Of a stretch of 64,000 nucleotides of DNA, positions 35,318 to 44,270 are shown one piece after another. The stretch spans positions 774,077 to 838,076 of the forward strand of contig CAWFGG010000002.1 of the NCBI GenBank assembly GCA_963815325.1. The letters run 5' to 3'. The position numbers and the translations under genes are program-made. Position 1 is the first letter of the stretch; each line of letters opens with the position of its first letter. The notes beneath the pieces were generated by a model. The model was not told the DNA's origin and ran no database searches. It was given only the letters and a program-made list of their open reading frames with translations. Source of the stretch: JABDII01 sp963815325 (GTDB lineage Bacteria; Gemmatimonadota; Gemmatimonadetes; Gemmatimonadales; GWC2-71-9).

Positions 35318-36683
35318 GACCATCCTGCTCGGCAACGGGGTGGTGGTGACCCCGCGAATTTCCGCGGATACCGCGCCAACGCACGTTATCCGGAATGGCG
35401 CGGTCGTCTGGCGCGGCGATCGGATCGTCGGTGTCGGGCCTGAGGCACAGCTTCGCCGAGAGTTTCCCAACGCCGGGTTCATGGACGCCCACGGCGGCCT
35501 GATCATTCCGGGCCTGATCAACCTGCACCATCACTTCTACTCGGCGCTGGCGCGCGGGCTCGACCCCAAGACGCCGATGAAAGATTTCGGCGAGGTGCTG
35601 GACCGGCTCTGGTGGCGGCTCGACCGGGCACTCGACCTGGAAACGGTGCGGATCTCCGCCCAACTCTCAGCCGCGGACTGCATCCGCTCGGGTTGCACCA
35701 CGGTGTTCGACCACCACGCCTCGCCCAATGCCATTGCCGGCAGCCTGGACGCGATTGCCGACGCGATGGAGGAGGCCGGCGTGTCGGCAGCGCTGTGTTA
35801 CGAAGTCACCGACCGGAACGGCCACGACCAGGCGCAGGCCGGCCTCGATGAGAACCTCCGCTTCGTGCTCCAGCGCCAGCGCCCCCGGATCCGCGGCCTG
35901 CTGGGCCTCCACGCGAGCTTCACCCTGCGGGACGAGACCATGAAGCTTGCAGCCGATCGCCGCCAAGAAGGCATGGGCTGCCATATCCACGTGGCCGAGG
36001 ACCCGATCGATGTCGTGGCGTCGCAGGAGGCGTTCGGGCGATGGCCCGTCGAACGGCTCGAGCAGTTCGGGTTGCTCGATTCGCGATGTCTCTTGGCGCA
36101 TGGCATTCACCTTAGCGCTGGTGAATACCGGACCATAGCCCATCACGACGCGGTGATAATTCACAATCCCGAATCCAACGCCAACAACGGCGTCGGTCAC
36201 TTGAACGTGGTGGACACTGCCGCTCACGGCTGCCTGGTGGGGCTCGGCACCGACGGAATGTCGTCCGCCGTGTTGCGCGCGCTCCGCTTCGCGTTCCTCA
36301 CCCACCGCGGCCTCCAGCGCGACCCGTCGAGCGGGTTCCAGACGCTGCCCGACCTGCTCTCGAACAACGCGCGCGTCGCCCGCCGCTTCTTCGACGAGCC
36401 CCTGCTCGGCGAGCTGGCCATCGACGCGCCGGCGGACATCGCGGTGCTCGATGCGCCGCCACCGACGGCCATCGAAGCGGGCAATGCGTTTGCCCATCTG
36501 GTGTACGGCGCGAGCGAGGCCTCGGTCCGGCATACCATCGCCCGCGGCCATGTGCTGCTCCAGGACTTCCACCATACCGCCGTCGACACCGAACGCCTGG
36601 CCGCCCGGGCTCGCGAGGCGTCCCCCGCCCTCTGGGACCGGTTTCACGCCTTGCCCTGGGGCACTAGCTTTCTCGGCACTTGA
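35310..36683 (+). CDS. ssnA: SsnA-type amidohydrolase/aminohydrolase
   Basis: 457 aa; the ATG overlaps the ygfK stop by 8 nt. Amidohydrolase features: GLINLHHHFYSALARGL (metal H-x-H), LLGLHASFTL, CHIHVAED (metal His), LAHGIHL and VGLGTDGMSS (catalytic Asp). The family includes cytosine/guanine deaminases; SsnA belongs to the selenium/purine-linked set with YgfK and XdhD. It likely hydrolyses a purine ring or ring-opened intermediate in the cytosol. Spacing and overlaps indicate one operon. Confidence 0.9.
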   Translation: MSETILLGNGVVVTPRISADTAPTHVIRNGAVVWRGDRIVGVGPEAQLRREFPNAGFMDAHGGLIIPGLINLHHHFYSALARGLDPKTPMKDFGEVLDRLWWRLDRALDLETVRISAQLSAADCIRSGCTTVFDHHASPNAIAGSLDAIADAMEEAGVSAALCYEVTDRNGHDQAQAGLDENLRFVLQRQRPRIRGLLGLHASFTLRDETMKLAADRRQEGMGCHIHVAEDPIDVVASQEAFGRWPVERLEQFGLLDSRCLLAHGIHLSAGEYRTIAHHDAVIIHNPESNANNGVGHLNVVDTAAHGCLVGLGTDGMSSAVLRALRFAFLTHRGLQRDPSSGFQTLPDLLSNNARVARRFFDEPLLGELAIDAPADIAVLDAPPPTAIEAGNAFAHLVYGASEASVRHTIARGHVLLQDFHHTAVDTERLAARAREASPALWDRFHALPWGTSFLGT

Positions 36684-36715
36684 TTCCCAGCCACCGGGCC
36701 AGACGGGTACCCCGC

Positions 36716-38177
36716 ATGCCGGCACCAGATAAGACGACCAAGAGCGAGAAGCGCCGCCGCGCCGTCGCGACGTGTCGCGAGCGCGGCGTCTTGATCCCGA
36801 CGTTCGCTCAGATGCGCGATCCGGACACCATCGACCCGGTCATCACGGCCAAGCTCCGCGGCATCGACATGCAGGCGGTGCATCCGCTCAATCTGTTCCG
36901 CATCACCTGGCACAACGATCCGCAAGAGCGGCGGCTTCGGACCGGTCAACATGTTGGAGCTCCCGCCCGTCCTGACCGGCGTGCCGGCCCGCATCGTGGG
37001 GCTGGTGGGCGAGTACTTCCCGACCGGCGCCCACAAGGTGGGTGCTGCGTTCGGTTGCCTGGTGCCGCGGCTCGTGTCCGGCGAGTTCGATCCCACCACC
37101 CAGCGCGCCGTCTGGCCCTCCACCGGCAACTACTGCCGCGGCGGCGCGTTCGACAGCGCGCTCCTGGGTTGCCATGCGGTGGCCATCCTGCCGGAGGAGA
37201 TGAGCCGAGAGCGGTTCGAGTGGCTGGAGCAGATCGGCGCCGAGGTCATCAAGACGCCGGGCGGCGAGAGCAACGTAAAGGAGATCTTCGACGCCTGCGC
37301 CGAGATCCGGAGGACCAGCCCCGAGGCGGTCATCTTCAACCAGTTCGACGAGTTCGGGAACTACCTGTGGCATTACGGCGTGACCGGCCCGGCCGCGGAG
37401 GAGGCGTTCCGGCGCCTCAAGCGGCCCGGCGATCGGTTGGCCGCATGGGTCGGCGCCACCGGCTCGGCCGGTACGCTGGCGACCGGGGACTATCTGAAGC
37501 GCGCCTTTCCCGGTTGCGCTATCGCCGCCGCCGAGGCGCTCCAGTGCCCTACCTTATTAGAGGCGGGGTTCGGGGGGCACCGAATCGAGGGCATCGGCGA
37601 CAAGCACGTGCCCTGGATCCACAACGTGCGGAACACCGACCTGGTGACGGCCATCGACGACGAGGCCACCATGCGCCTCATGCGGCTGTTCAACGAGCCG
37701 GCGGGCCATGCGGTGCTGGCGCGCTACGGCGTGCCCGACGATACCGTGTCCCAGCTTCCCCTCCTCGGCATTTCGAGCATCTGCAACCTGCTGGCCGCCA
37801 TCAAGACGGCCAAGTATTACGAGTTGGGCGAGCACGACATGTTGTTCACGTCGTTCACCGATTCGGTCGATCTCTACCGGACCCGCCTGGTCGAGCTCCA
37901 GGAACAGCATGGACCCTACACCGAGCTGGCCGCGGCCATCGACTTCGAGCGCTACCTGTTGGGAACCGCGACGGATCATTTGCGGGAGCTGCGTTACACC
38001 GACCGGAAGGCCATTCACAACTTGAAGTACTTCACTTGGGTGGAGCAGCAGGGCAAGACCGCCGAGGAGCTCGACCGGCTGTGGAGCCCGGCGTTCTGGC
38101 AGGAACTGGCCGGGCAGCTGCCGGGGCTGGACGAGCAGATCCGAGCCTTCAACAGCGACACCGGGCTGGGCAGCTAG
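36716..38177 (+). CDS. Fold-type II PLP-dependent enzyme of the purine cluster, frame broken at 36935
   Basis: About 486 aa when repaired: MPAPDKTTKSEKRRRAVATC ... FRITWHNDPQERR continues, after dropping one C at 36935, as FGPVNMLELPPVLTGVPARI. The PLP lysine is in YFPTGAHKVGAAFG; a Gly-rich phosphate-binding loop is WVGATGSAGTLATGD. It looks like the PALP (cysteine synthase/TrpB/threonine synthase) superfamily but not like E. coli YgeX. Sitting between ssnA and ygeY, it may supply the PLP-dependent lyase step that 2,3-diaminopropionate ammonia-lyase performs in E. coli. This is inferred. ATG 36716 lacks a strong ribosome site; TTG at 36680 overlaps the ssnA stop. Confidence 0.78.
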
Positions 38178-38216
38178 CGGGTCCGGTCCGAGACAATACG
38201 ACGGAGACACGACAGC

Positions 38217-39467
38217 ATGACCCAAGTGAGTAAGCAGGCTCTGGCCGACGCGCGGCAGTACGAGGCCGACATCGTCGCCTTTTTGCGGGAGATGATCGCC
38301 ATCCCCGCCGAGAGCCTGCAGGAGGGCGAGCGGTGCGAGCGGGTGCGGAAGGAATATCAGACGCTGGGCTTCGACGAGGTCTTCTTCGATACCCTGGGGA
38401 ACGTCATCGCCAAGGTCGGCGACGGCCCGCTCACCATCCTGATGGACGGCCACATCGATTGCGTGGGCGTGGGCGACCGCGGCGCGTGGGAGTTCGACCC
38501 GTTCAAAGGCAAGCTCGAGGACGGCAAGGTGTGGGGCCGTGGCGCGGTGGACGAGCTGCCGGCCGTGGCCTGCATGGCCTACGCCGCCAAGCTGCTCATG
38601 GAACGCGGCCTGCCCAAGGACGTGACGCTCTACTTGTCGGCCACGGTCATGGAAGAGGACTGCGACGGCTATTGCCTGCTCCATATGATTGAAAAGGAGA
38701 ACATCCGGCCCGACGTGGTGATCATCGGCGAGCCCACTGATCTCAACGTCTATCGCGGGCACCGGGGCCGGGTCGAGATCATGATCCGCACCAAGGGCGT
38801 GTCGGCCCATGCGGCGCACAGCGAGCGCGGGGTGAACGCGCTCTACAAGGCGGCGCGCATCATGCTCGACATCGAGGCGCTGAACGAGCGGCTCCCGGTG
38901 GACGACTTCCTGGGCAAGGGATCGATCGTGGTGTCGTCGGTCGAGTGCACCACCGCGTCGCTCAACGCCGTGCCGGACAGTGCCACGATCTATGTCGACC
39001 GGCGAATGACCGCGGGCGAGACGGTCGACGGTGTGCTGGCCGAACTCAAGGCGCTGCCGCACTTGGGCGACGCCACGGTCGAGGTATCGAATTACGACGT
39101 GACCAGCTGGCTCGGCGAGCGGGCCCATCAGGAGAAGTTCTACCCCACCTGGGTCATGCCCGAGGACCATCCGCTGGTGCAGGGTGTTGCGCACGCGGTC
39201 GAAGCGGTGCTCGGTACCAAACCTAAGATTTCCCGCTGGGGGTTTTCCACCAACGGCGTCGCCAGCATGGGCCGGCACGGCATTCCGACTGTGGGGTTCG
39301 CGCCGGGGCTGGAGGAGCTGGCCCACACGACCCAGGAGTGGGTGTCGGTGGAAGACTTGGTGAAGGCCACCGCGGTATACAGCGTCATCCCAGGAATATT
39401 GGCCGAACGTAAGGATCAACTCTTGGCGGCTCCGCAGGGCGGCGGGGCGGAGAAGGTCGGGCGCTGA
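38217..39467 (+). CDS. ygeY: YgeY family selenium-metabolism-linked hydrolase (M20 peptidase fold)
   Basis: 416 aa. Metal-ligand motifs of the M20/ArgE fold are visible: LMDGHIDCVG, GRGAVDELPAVACM, TVMEEDCDGYCLL (catalytic Glu pair), IIGEPTDLNVYRGHRGRVEI, and HTTQEWVSVEDL with the C-terminal His. The protein closely follows the YgeY group, which occurs with YgeW, SsnA and YgfK. It should cleave an amide or ureido bond in a purine-derived intermediate. Located 39 nt after the PLP gene and 4 nt before ygeW. Confidence 0.92.
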   Translation: MTQVSKQALADARQYEADIVAFLREMIAIPAESLQEGERCERVRKEYQTLGFDEVFFDTLGNVIAKVGDGPLTILMDGHIDCVGVGDRGAWEFDPFKGKLEDGKVWGRGAVDELPAVACMAYAAKLLMERGLPKDVTLYLSATVMEEDCDGYCLLHMIEKENIRPDVVIIGEPTDLNVYRGHRGRVEIMIRTKGVSAHAAHSERGVNALYKAARIMLDIEALNERLPVDDFLGKGSIVVSSVECTTASLNAVPDSATIYVDRRMTAGETVDGVLAELKALPHLGDATVEVSNYDVTSWLGERAHQEKFYPTWVMPEDHPLVQGVAHAVEAVLGTKPKISRWGFSTNGVASMGRHGIPTVGFAPGLEELAHTTQEWVSVEDLVKATAVYSVIPGILAERKDQLLAAPQGGGAEKVGR

Positions 39468-39471
39468 GCCT

Positions 39472-40446
39472 ATGGATTCAAAACTCAAGGGCCGCGATTT
39501 CATCACGACTCAGCACTGGACCGTCGACGAGCTCGAGACCCTGTTCGCCCTGGCGGCGGAGCTCAAGGCTGCCAAGCGCAGCGGGAGGTCGACGCCAGTG
39601 CTTACGGCCAAGACGCTCTACATGATCTTCTTCGACGCGTCGACCCGCACCCGCAACTCGTTCGAGACCGGCATGACCCAGCTGGGTGGGCACGCCATTT
39701 ACCTCTCGCCCGACAAGATGCAGATCAGCCACGGCGAGAACGCGCGCGACACGGCCAACGTCCTGTCGCGCTACGGCGACGGCATTGCCATCCGCCACTG
39801 CGCCTACGGCGAGGGCAACGCGTACCTGAACGACGTGGCCAAGCACGCCAGCATTCCGCTGCTCAACATGCAGTGCGACGTCTATCACCCGTGCCAGATC
39901 CTGGCCGACTACCTGACCATCCGGGAGAAGTTCGGCGACACCAAGGGGCTCAAGCTCGGCGTGTCGTGGACCAGTGCCCCGAACTACGTCCGGCCGCTCT
40001 CGGTGCCGCAGAGCCTGATCCTGATGATGCCGCGGTTCGGCATCGACGTGACGCTGGCCTACCCGCCCGAGTTCAAGCTCATGCCGCACATCGAGGCGCA
40101 GGCCAAGGCCAACGCCAAGGCGGCGGGGACCAAGTTCGAGATCTCCCATGAGTTCGACGACGCGTTCCGCGACGCCGACGCGGTGGTCCCCAAGTCGTGG
40201 GGCCCGTTGGTCACCACCGAGGACACGAAGCAGGGCTTGGCCCTGATCGAGAAGTACCCCACCTGGCGCACCGGCATGGATCACATGCGGCTCGGCAAGA
40301 AGCACCTGATCTACATGCATCCCCTCCCGGCCGACCGCGGCCGCGAGGTGACCGACGAGGTGATCGACGGGCCGCAGTCGGTGGTGTACGACGAGGCCGA
40401 GAACCGGCTCCATGTGCAGAAGGCGCTCATGGCGCTGACCATGTAG
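39472..40446 (+). CDS. ygeW: YgeW-type knotted carbamoyltransferase
   Basis: 324 aa. The carbamoyl-phosphate site is FFDASTRTRNSFETGMTQLG, followed by HPCQILADYLTIREKFG and the C-terminal IYMHPLPADRGREVTDEVID, all hallmarks of aspartate/ornithine carbamoyltransferase relatives; the last matches YgeW. Its E. coli relative is somewhat longer. In catabolic direction it could release carbamoyl phosphate from a ureido intermediate, giving ATP through carbamate kinase (no kinase gene visible). The gene is 4 nt after ygeY. Confidence 0.9.
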   Translation: MDSKLKGRDFITTQHWTVDELETLFALAAELKAAKRSGRSTPVLTAKTLYMIFFDASTRTRNSFETGMTQLGGHAIYLSPDKMQISHGENARDTANVLSRYGDGIAIRHCAYGEGNAYLNDVAKHASIPLLNMQCDVYHPCQILADYLTIREKFGDTKGLKLGVSWTSAPNYVRPLSVPQSLILMMPRFGIDVTLAYPPEFKLMPHIEAQAKANAKAAGTKFEISHEFDDAFRDADAVVPKSWGPLVTTEDTKQGLALIEKYPTWRTGMDHMRLGKKHLIYMHPLPADRGREVTDEVIDGPQSVVYDEAENRLHVQKALMALTM

Positions 40447-40458
40447 CGTGGTGACGTC

Positions 40459-41692
40459 GTGAGCGGCTTCCGGTTTCGCTGCACCGAGTGCGGCACGGCG
40501 TATGGCGAGGACGACGTCCGGCTCACCTGTCCCGCGTGTGCCGGCAAGCAGGAGCCCGGCGGCGTCACCCGCGGCGTGCTCGAGGTGGAGATCGACGAGC
40601 TGCCGACCCGTTGGCCCGATGTACCTCCGTCCCATCCCGATTTCCTGACCGCGTTCCTGCCGATTCCGTCGGCCGAGCATGTGCCGCCGCTTCCGGTCGG
40701 CGGGACGCCGCTACTACCGGTGCCCGAATTGCGTCGTGCACTCGGCATGCCGCGGCTCTGGCTCAAGGACGATACCCGAAACCCCAGCGGATCGACCAAG
40801 GACCGGGCATCGCTTTTGGTGGTGGCCAAGGCCAAGCAGTACGGCTACCACACCGTGGCCGCGGCGTCCACGGGCAATGCCGCGACCGCGCTCGCCGCCG
40901 TGTCGGCCGCCGCCGGTACCCGAGCGATCCTGTTTGTGCCGGCCGCAGCACCCGAGGCCAAGCTGGTGCAGATGTTGAGCTATGGGGCCACCGTCTTGCC
41001 CATCGACGGCAACTACGACGACGCGTTCGAGCTGTGCCTCGCGGCCTGTGAGGCGTTCGGCTGGTACAACCGGAACACGGCGCTCAATCCGTTCACCATA
41101 GAAGGAAAGAAGACCGCGGGTCTCGAGATCGCGCTGAGTATGGCGCCCGACGTGCCGGACGCGGTGCTGGTGCCAACGGGCGACGGGGTCATCCTGTCCG
41201 GCGTGGCCAAGGGATTCGCCGACCTGGTGCGATGCCGGGCTGATCGATCGCGTGCCGCGGATGATCGCGGTCCAGCCCGAGGGCGCGGCGGCGATCGTCA
41301 CCGCCCTGAAGGAAGGCAGCGAGACCATCACACCCGTGCCGGGTGCACACAGTGTGGCCGATTCACTCACGGTGGAGGCGCCGCGAAACGCGCTTCAGTG
41401 TCTCCGGGTCATTCGCGCCTCGGGCGGGAGCGGCGTCGCCGTACCCGACGCCGCTATCCTCGAGGCCATTCCCCGCCTCGCCGGCCTCAGCGGCGTCTTC
41501 GCTGAGCCGTCGGCGGCGGCGGTGTTGGCGGGGCTGGAGGTGGCGGTCGAGGAAGGATTGGTGGAGCAAGGCGAGCGCGTGGTGTTGCTGGTGACGGGCA
41601 CCGGGCTCAAGGACGTAGCAGCGGCGGCGCGAGCGGTGGAGCGGCCGGTACCGATTCCACCGACGCTCGAGGCTGTGGCGGCGAGGATCTGA
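40459..41692 (+). CDS. Threonine-synthase-like PLP enzyme with N-terminal zinc ribbon, frame broken near 41231
   Basis: About 411 aa when repaired. GTG start at 40459, 12 nt after ygeW. The N-terminus (FRCTECGTAYGEDDVRLTCP, CxxC...CxxC) is a zinc ribbon; the PLP Lys lies in NPSGSTKDRAS, and the phosphate loop is AAASTGNAATALA. After KGFADLV the reading continues one frame over as DAGLIDRVPRMIAVQPEGAA, ending at 41692; one base has been gained or two lost near 41231. Threonine synthases end pathways from phosphohomoserine, but within this operon a role as ammonia-lyase on a diamino acid is as likely. Confidence 0.8.
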
Positions 41693-41699
41693 GGTTCTC

Positions 41700-42839
41700 A
41701 TGATGCCAAGAGTCATGCAGGGCTACAGTGGGCCTGTCCTCGTTCTGGCCATGCTGCTGTCAGCGTGTCGGACTCCCGACAACGCCTCACCCGCCAGCAC
41801 GATCTGGCAACTCGACCCCGAACCCACCCTGACCCTCACCAGCGACCGCCTCCCCGAGGGTCACGAACTGAACGGCATCTATGCGGCGCTCGAGCTACCC
41901 GACGGCTCGCTCCTCATCGCCAACTCGGGCGCCCACGAGTTGCTCCTGGTCGACTCCGTCGGCCAATACCTGCGCACCATCGGCCGGAGCGGCCAGGGGC
42001 CCGGCGAGTACTCCGACAACCTCCAGCTGTTCCACGGCGCGGGCGACACGGTGGTGGTGTACGACGGTGCCGCCCTCCGGTGGACCTTCTTGACGCCTTC
42101 CCTGGAAGTGGCACGCACCGTAGTCGAGTACAACGCCGACCTGCCGAGCCCGAGCTGGCTGTTCCTGGGATCGCTGGTGATGGATGCCAAGATTCGGCAG
42201 AGCCGGGAGCGGGCCCGCGAGATCCTGACGCGCGTCCGGGCGCGCGACCCGGGCTTCGAGCACCTGCTCATCGCGAGACAGGACGCCCAGGGAGCGGTCT
42301 GGGTGCGGCGGCTCGACGACGCCCGGGAGTGGCAGGTGTACCAGGGCGGAGACACGACCTACGCCCGGGTCACGCTGCCCGCGGGCTTGGACCTGATCGC
42401 AATCGGACGGCAGACGATCGTGGGCGTCACCCGCGACAGTCTGGGCGAGGAGCAAGTCCAGGCGCACCGCCTCGCCCGGCCGCCGGGCAGCAGCAGCCCC
42501 ACAATCGTCGCGGAGGCGGAAGCCCCTGCCCCGGCGGCGGCGGCCGAGCAGCCGCCGCTGGCCCGAGAGCTGGTGAAGATGGTGGTGGCGCAGGAGGGCT
42601 ACTACTCGGACCACGCCCGCTATGCCAACGTGGCCGACAGCCTCCGGGTTCGTATCGAGGGAGGGGGCCGGCTCTTCATTCTCTATGCCGACGAGCGCCA
42701 CTGGGCCGGCGTGGCCGTGATGCCCGGGACCGGCCTGACCTGCGGCATGGCGGTGGGGTATCCGACGCCGGCCAGTTGGCAGGAGGGAGTCCGGTCTGCG
42801 ACAGGTAAGGGGGTAAGTCGGAAGCGAGGAGAAGAGTGA
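41700..42839 (+). CDS. Lipoprotein with 6-bladed beta-propeller and pilin-like C-terminal domain
   Basis: 379 aa; ATG at 41700 is 7 nt after the previous stop. Signal peptide with Cys23 lipobox (MLLSACRTP). NHL-like propeller signatures: NGIYAALELPDGSLLIANSG and IGRSGQGPGEYSD (the G-x-G-P-G-E/Q motif). A Pro/Ala-rich linker (EAEAPAPAAAAEQPP) precedes a short C-terminal domain (LVKMVVAQEGYYSDHARYAN, GGGRLFILYADERHWAGVAV) that resembles the globular end of pilins. Probably surface-exposed; no catalytic motif. Its TGA stop is part of the first heptamer of the repeat array. Confidence 0.75.
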   Translation: MMPRVMQGYSGPVLVLAMLLSACRTPDNASPASTIWQLDPEPTLTLTSDRLPEGHELNGIYAALELPDGSLLIANSGAHELLLVDSVGQYLRTIGRSGQGPGEYSDNLQLFHGAGDTVVVYDGAALRWTFLTPSLEVARTVVEYNADLPSPSWLFLGSLVMDAKIRQSRERAREILTRVRARDPGFEHLLIARQDAQGAVWVRRLDDAREWQVYQGGDTTYARVTLPAGLDLIAIGRQTIVGVTRDSLGEEQVQAHRLARPPGSSSPTIVAEAEAPAPAAAAEQPPLARELVKMVVAQEGYYSDHARYANVADSLRVRIEGGGRLFILYADERHWAGVAVMPGTGLTCGMAVGYPTPASWQEGVRSATGKGVSRKRGEE

Positions 42840-42865
42840 GGAGTGAGGAGTGAGGAGTGAGGAGG
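42834..42865 (+). repeat. Heptamer direct repeat array (GAGTGAG)4
   Basis: Four perfect tandem GAGTGAG units (42834-42861) followed by GAGG. The first unit contains the stop codon of the upstream lipoprotein. The 42840-43423 gap holds no convincing gene, only this array, a second degenerate array and two copies of a hairpin element. Confidence 0.9.
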
Positions 42866-42927
42866 CGGAAGGACGGCTCGCAAGCGTCGCGCGAGCGACG
42901 CCGTGCCGAGCAGCGGCTTCAGCCGCG
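42864..42927 (+). repeat. REP-like hairpin element, copy 1
   Basis: Starts GGCGGAAGGACGG. GCGTCGC (42884-42890) pairs with GCGACGC (42895-42901) around GCGA, flanked by outer GCTCG/CGAGC arms. A second hairpin GCGGCT/AGCCGC (42913-42926) follows. The first 29 nt are identical in copy 2 at 43020. Confidence 0.8.
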
Positions 42928-42965
42928 AGGGGAGGCGGAAAGACGGTAAGTCGGGGAAGGCGGGA

Positions 42966-43019
42966 AGAGTGGGGAGTGAGGAGGGAGGAGTAAAAGGAGT
43001 GAGGAGTAAGGAGTGAGGA
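42966..43019 (+). repeat. Degenerate G-rich heptamer array
   Basis: Imperfect GAGTGAG-related units (GAGTGGGGAGTGAG, AGGAGTGAGGAGTAAG, GAGTGAG) lead into hairpin element copy 2. Purine-only strand; possible G-rich structure. Confidence 0.7.
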
Positions 43020-43105
43020 GGCGGAAGGACGGCTCGCAAGCGTCGCGCGGCGACGCCGTGTCGAGCAGCGACCGAAGGAAGTCCTTTAGGGCGGCTTCAG
43101 CCGCG
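43020..43105 (+). repeat. REP-like hairpin element, copy 2
   Basis: Same 29-nt start as copy 1. GCGTCGC (43040-43046) pairs with GCGACGC (43050-43056), with the loop shortened to GCG. A 21-nt insertion separates the GCGGCTTCAGCCGC hairpin (43091-43104). Stems are kept while loops and spacers vary. Confidence 0.8.
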
Positions 43106-43423
43106 ATAGAAGAGACGGAAAGACGGGAAGGCGGCAAGGACTGATCGGCGCCTGTGAGGAGTAGAGAGTCAGGGATTGGGGAGTGGGCGGGACTAGGGAA
43201 TACCCTAGTGGGCGTCCTCGTGCTGTTGACAGCGCATGCCTGACACGGCAGTGTACCCAGAGAGCAGCGCAAGAGGGTACGACGATGAGCGTGCGAAGGA
43301 CCGAGTGGCGACCTATGGACCAGTGCTTCGACTCTGGCCAGGCCGCCACTCGGCTTTTCAGTCTCCGTGGTGTATGCCGTACCGTCGGCGCTCAGCCCTC
43401 TTGCGCCAATTGACGGACAAGAA

Positions 43424-43835
43424 GTGGTAGCCTGCCGAGGTGTGGCTCTTGCGGTATTGGTGGTGATGTCCGGGTGTGCCGTCCCGAATCAGAGTCCCCA
43501 CGCCTTGATAGTCGAACTCGACATCTTCAGTGGCCGCCCCAACCCCACCTGGGAACTCTCCAAGGAGCAGGCAGACGAGTTCGTGTCGCGGCTCACGAAT
43601 TTGCCACGGTGTGACCGGGTACCCAGCATCGGCGGCCTGGGCTACCGAGGATTCGAGATCCGCAATCTCGAAGGACGTGCCGATCTTGCAACACGGATTC
43701 GGGTCCTCAAGGGCTTCATCTACCTGATCGACGACGATCAGGCCGCGATGCTTCGAGGACGAGCAGGGGATCGAACCCTGGCTCATCGAGCAGGCCGAGG
43801 CACGTGGACTCGAAATACCAGGACGCGATAGATAG
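43424..43835 (+). CDS. DxFSGRxNP-family lipoprotein-like protein 1, frame broken at 43754
   Basis: About 136 aa when repaired. A GTG start at 43424 or 43442 gives a signal peptide ending VLVVMSGCAVP (lipobox Cys). The core reads LIVELDIFSGRPNPTWELSK, then GGLGYRGFEIRNLEG and VLKGFIYLIDDDQAAML. Dropping one C at 43754 yields a sensible end (EDEQGIEPWLIEQAEARGLE, IPGRDR, stop at 43833-43835). The I/V-D-x-F-S-G-R-x-N-P motif and later Y-R-G are shared with the next protein, so the two are paralogues. I do not know a function for this family. Confidence 0.65.
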
Positions 43836-43866
43836 GGCCGATACATCTCAGCATGCGAGGTGCACC

Positions 43867-44192
43867 GTGAAACTCAAGATCACCGTCGACGTGTTCAGCG
43901 GACGCGAGAATCCAGTCATCGAATTGGACCATCGCGCGAGCCTCCGGGCCCTGGATCGGCTGCAGCCCGACGAGGAGCTGTCGGCACGGGAGCGGAAGGT
44001 CCCGGAGGGGATGCTGAGGTACAGGGGCTTAGTGATCGAACAGATAGGCAGGGGAACAACAAGACTGCCAAGTTTCGCCTCGTCGATGGCAAGCTGCTCG
44101 GCCCGGACCTGGCTCATCGCGCAGCAGACCAAGGCTTCGAAGCCTACATCGGCGAACGTCGTCCGTATGCGACAGAGCCCCCGTCGCTTTAG
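43867..44192 (+). CDS. DxFSGRxNP-family protein 2, frame broken near 44050
   Basis: About 109 aa when repaired. GTG at 43867 preceded by GAGG: V-K-L-K-ITVDVFSGRENPVIELDH, then RYRGLVIEQIG. With one base restored after 44049 it continues QGNNKTAKFRLVDGKLLGPD and ends EAYIGERRPYATEPPSL. Unlike protein 1 it has no signal peptide. Matching order of motifs (FSGR-NP, EL, YRG, FR/DG, A...QGxE) supports homology with protein 1. It lies 31 nt after it and 78 nt before the small protein of the glutaminase-like gene. Confidence 0.6.
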
Positions 44193-44270
44193 CGACGAGG
44201 TCCTGCCGCAGTTCTGCGGCTTCATGATCGTGATGCATGGACACATCAAGATCTCGTAGGAGATACCACA

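Noticed and set aside
37557..39506. 649-aa minus-strand open frame opposite the PLP and ygeY genes
   Set aside because: Antisense shadow with no recognisable motif; both plus-strand genes are well supported.
42834..43105. CRISPR array
   Set aside because: The repeats are 7-nt tandem units and two hairpin elements; there are no unique spacers of regular length and no cas genes.
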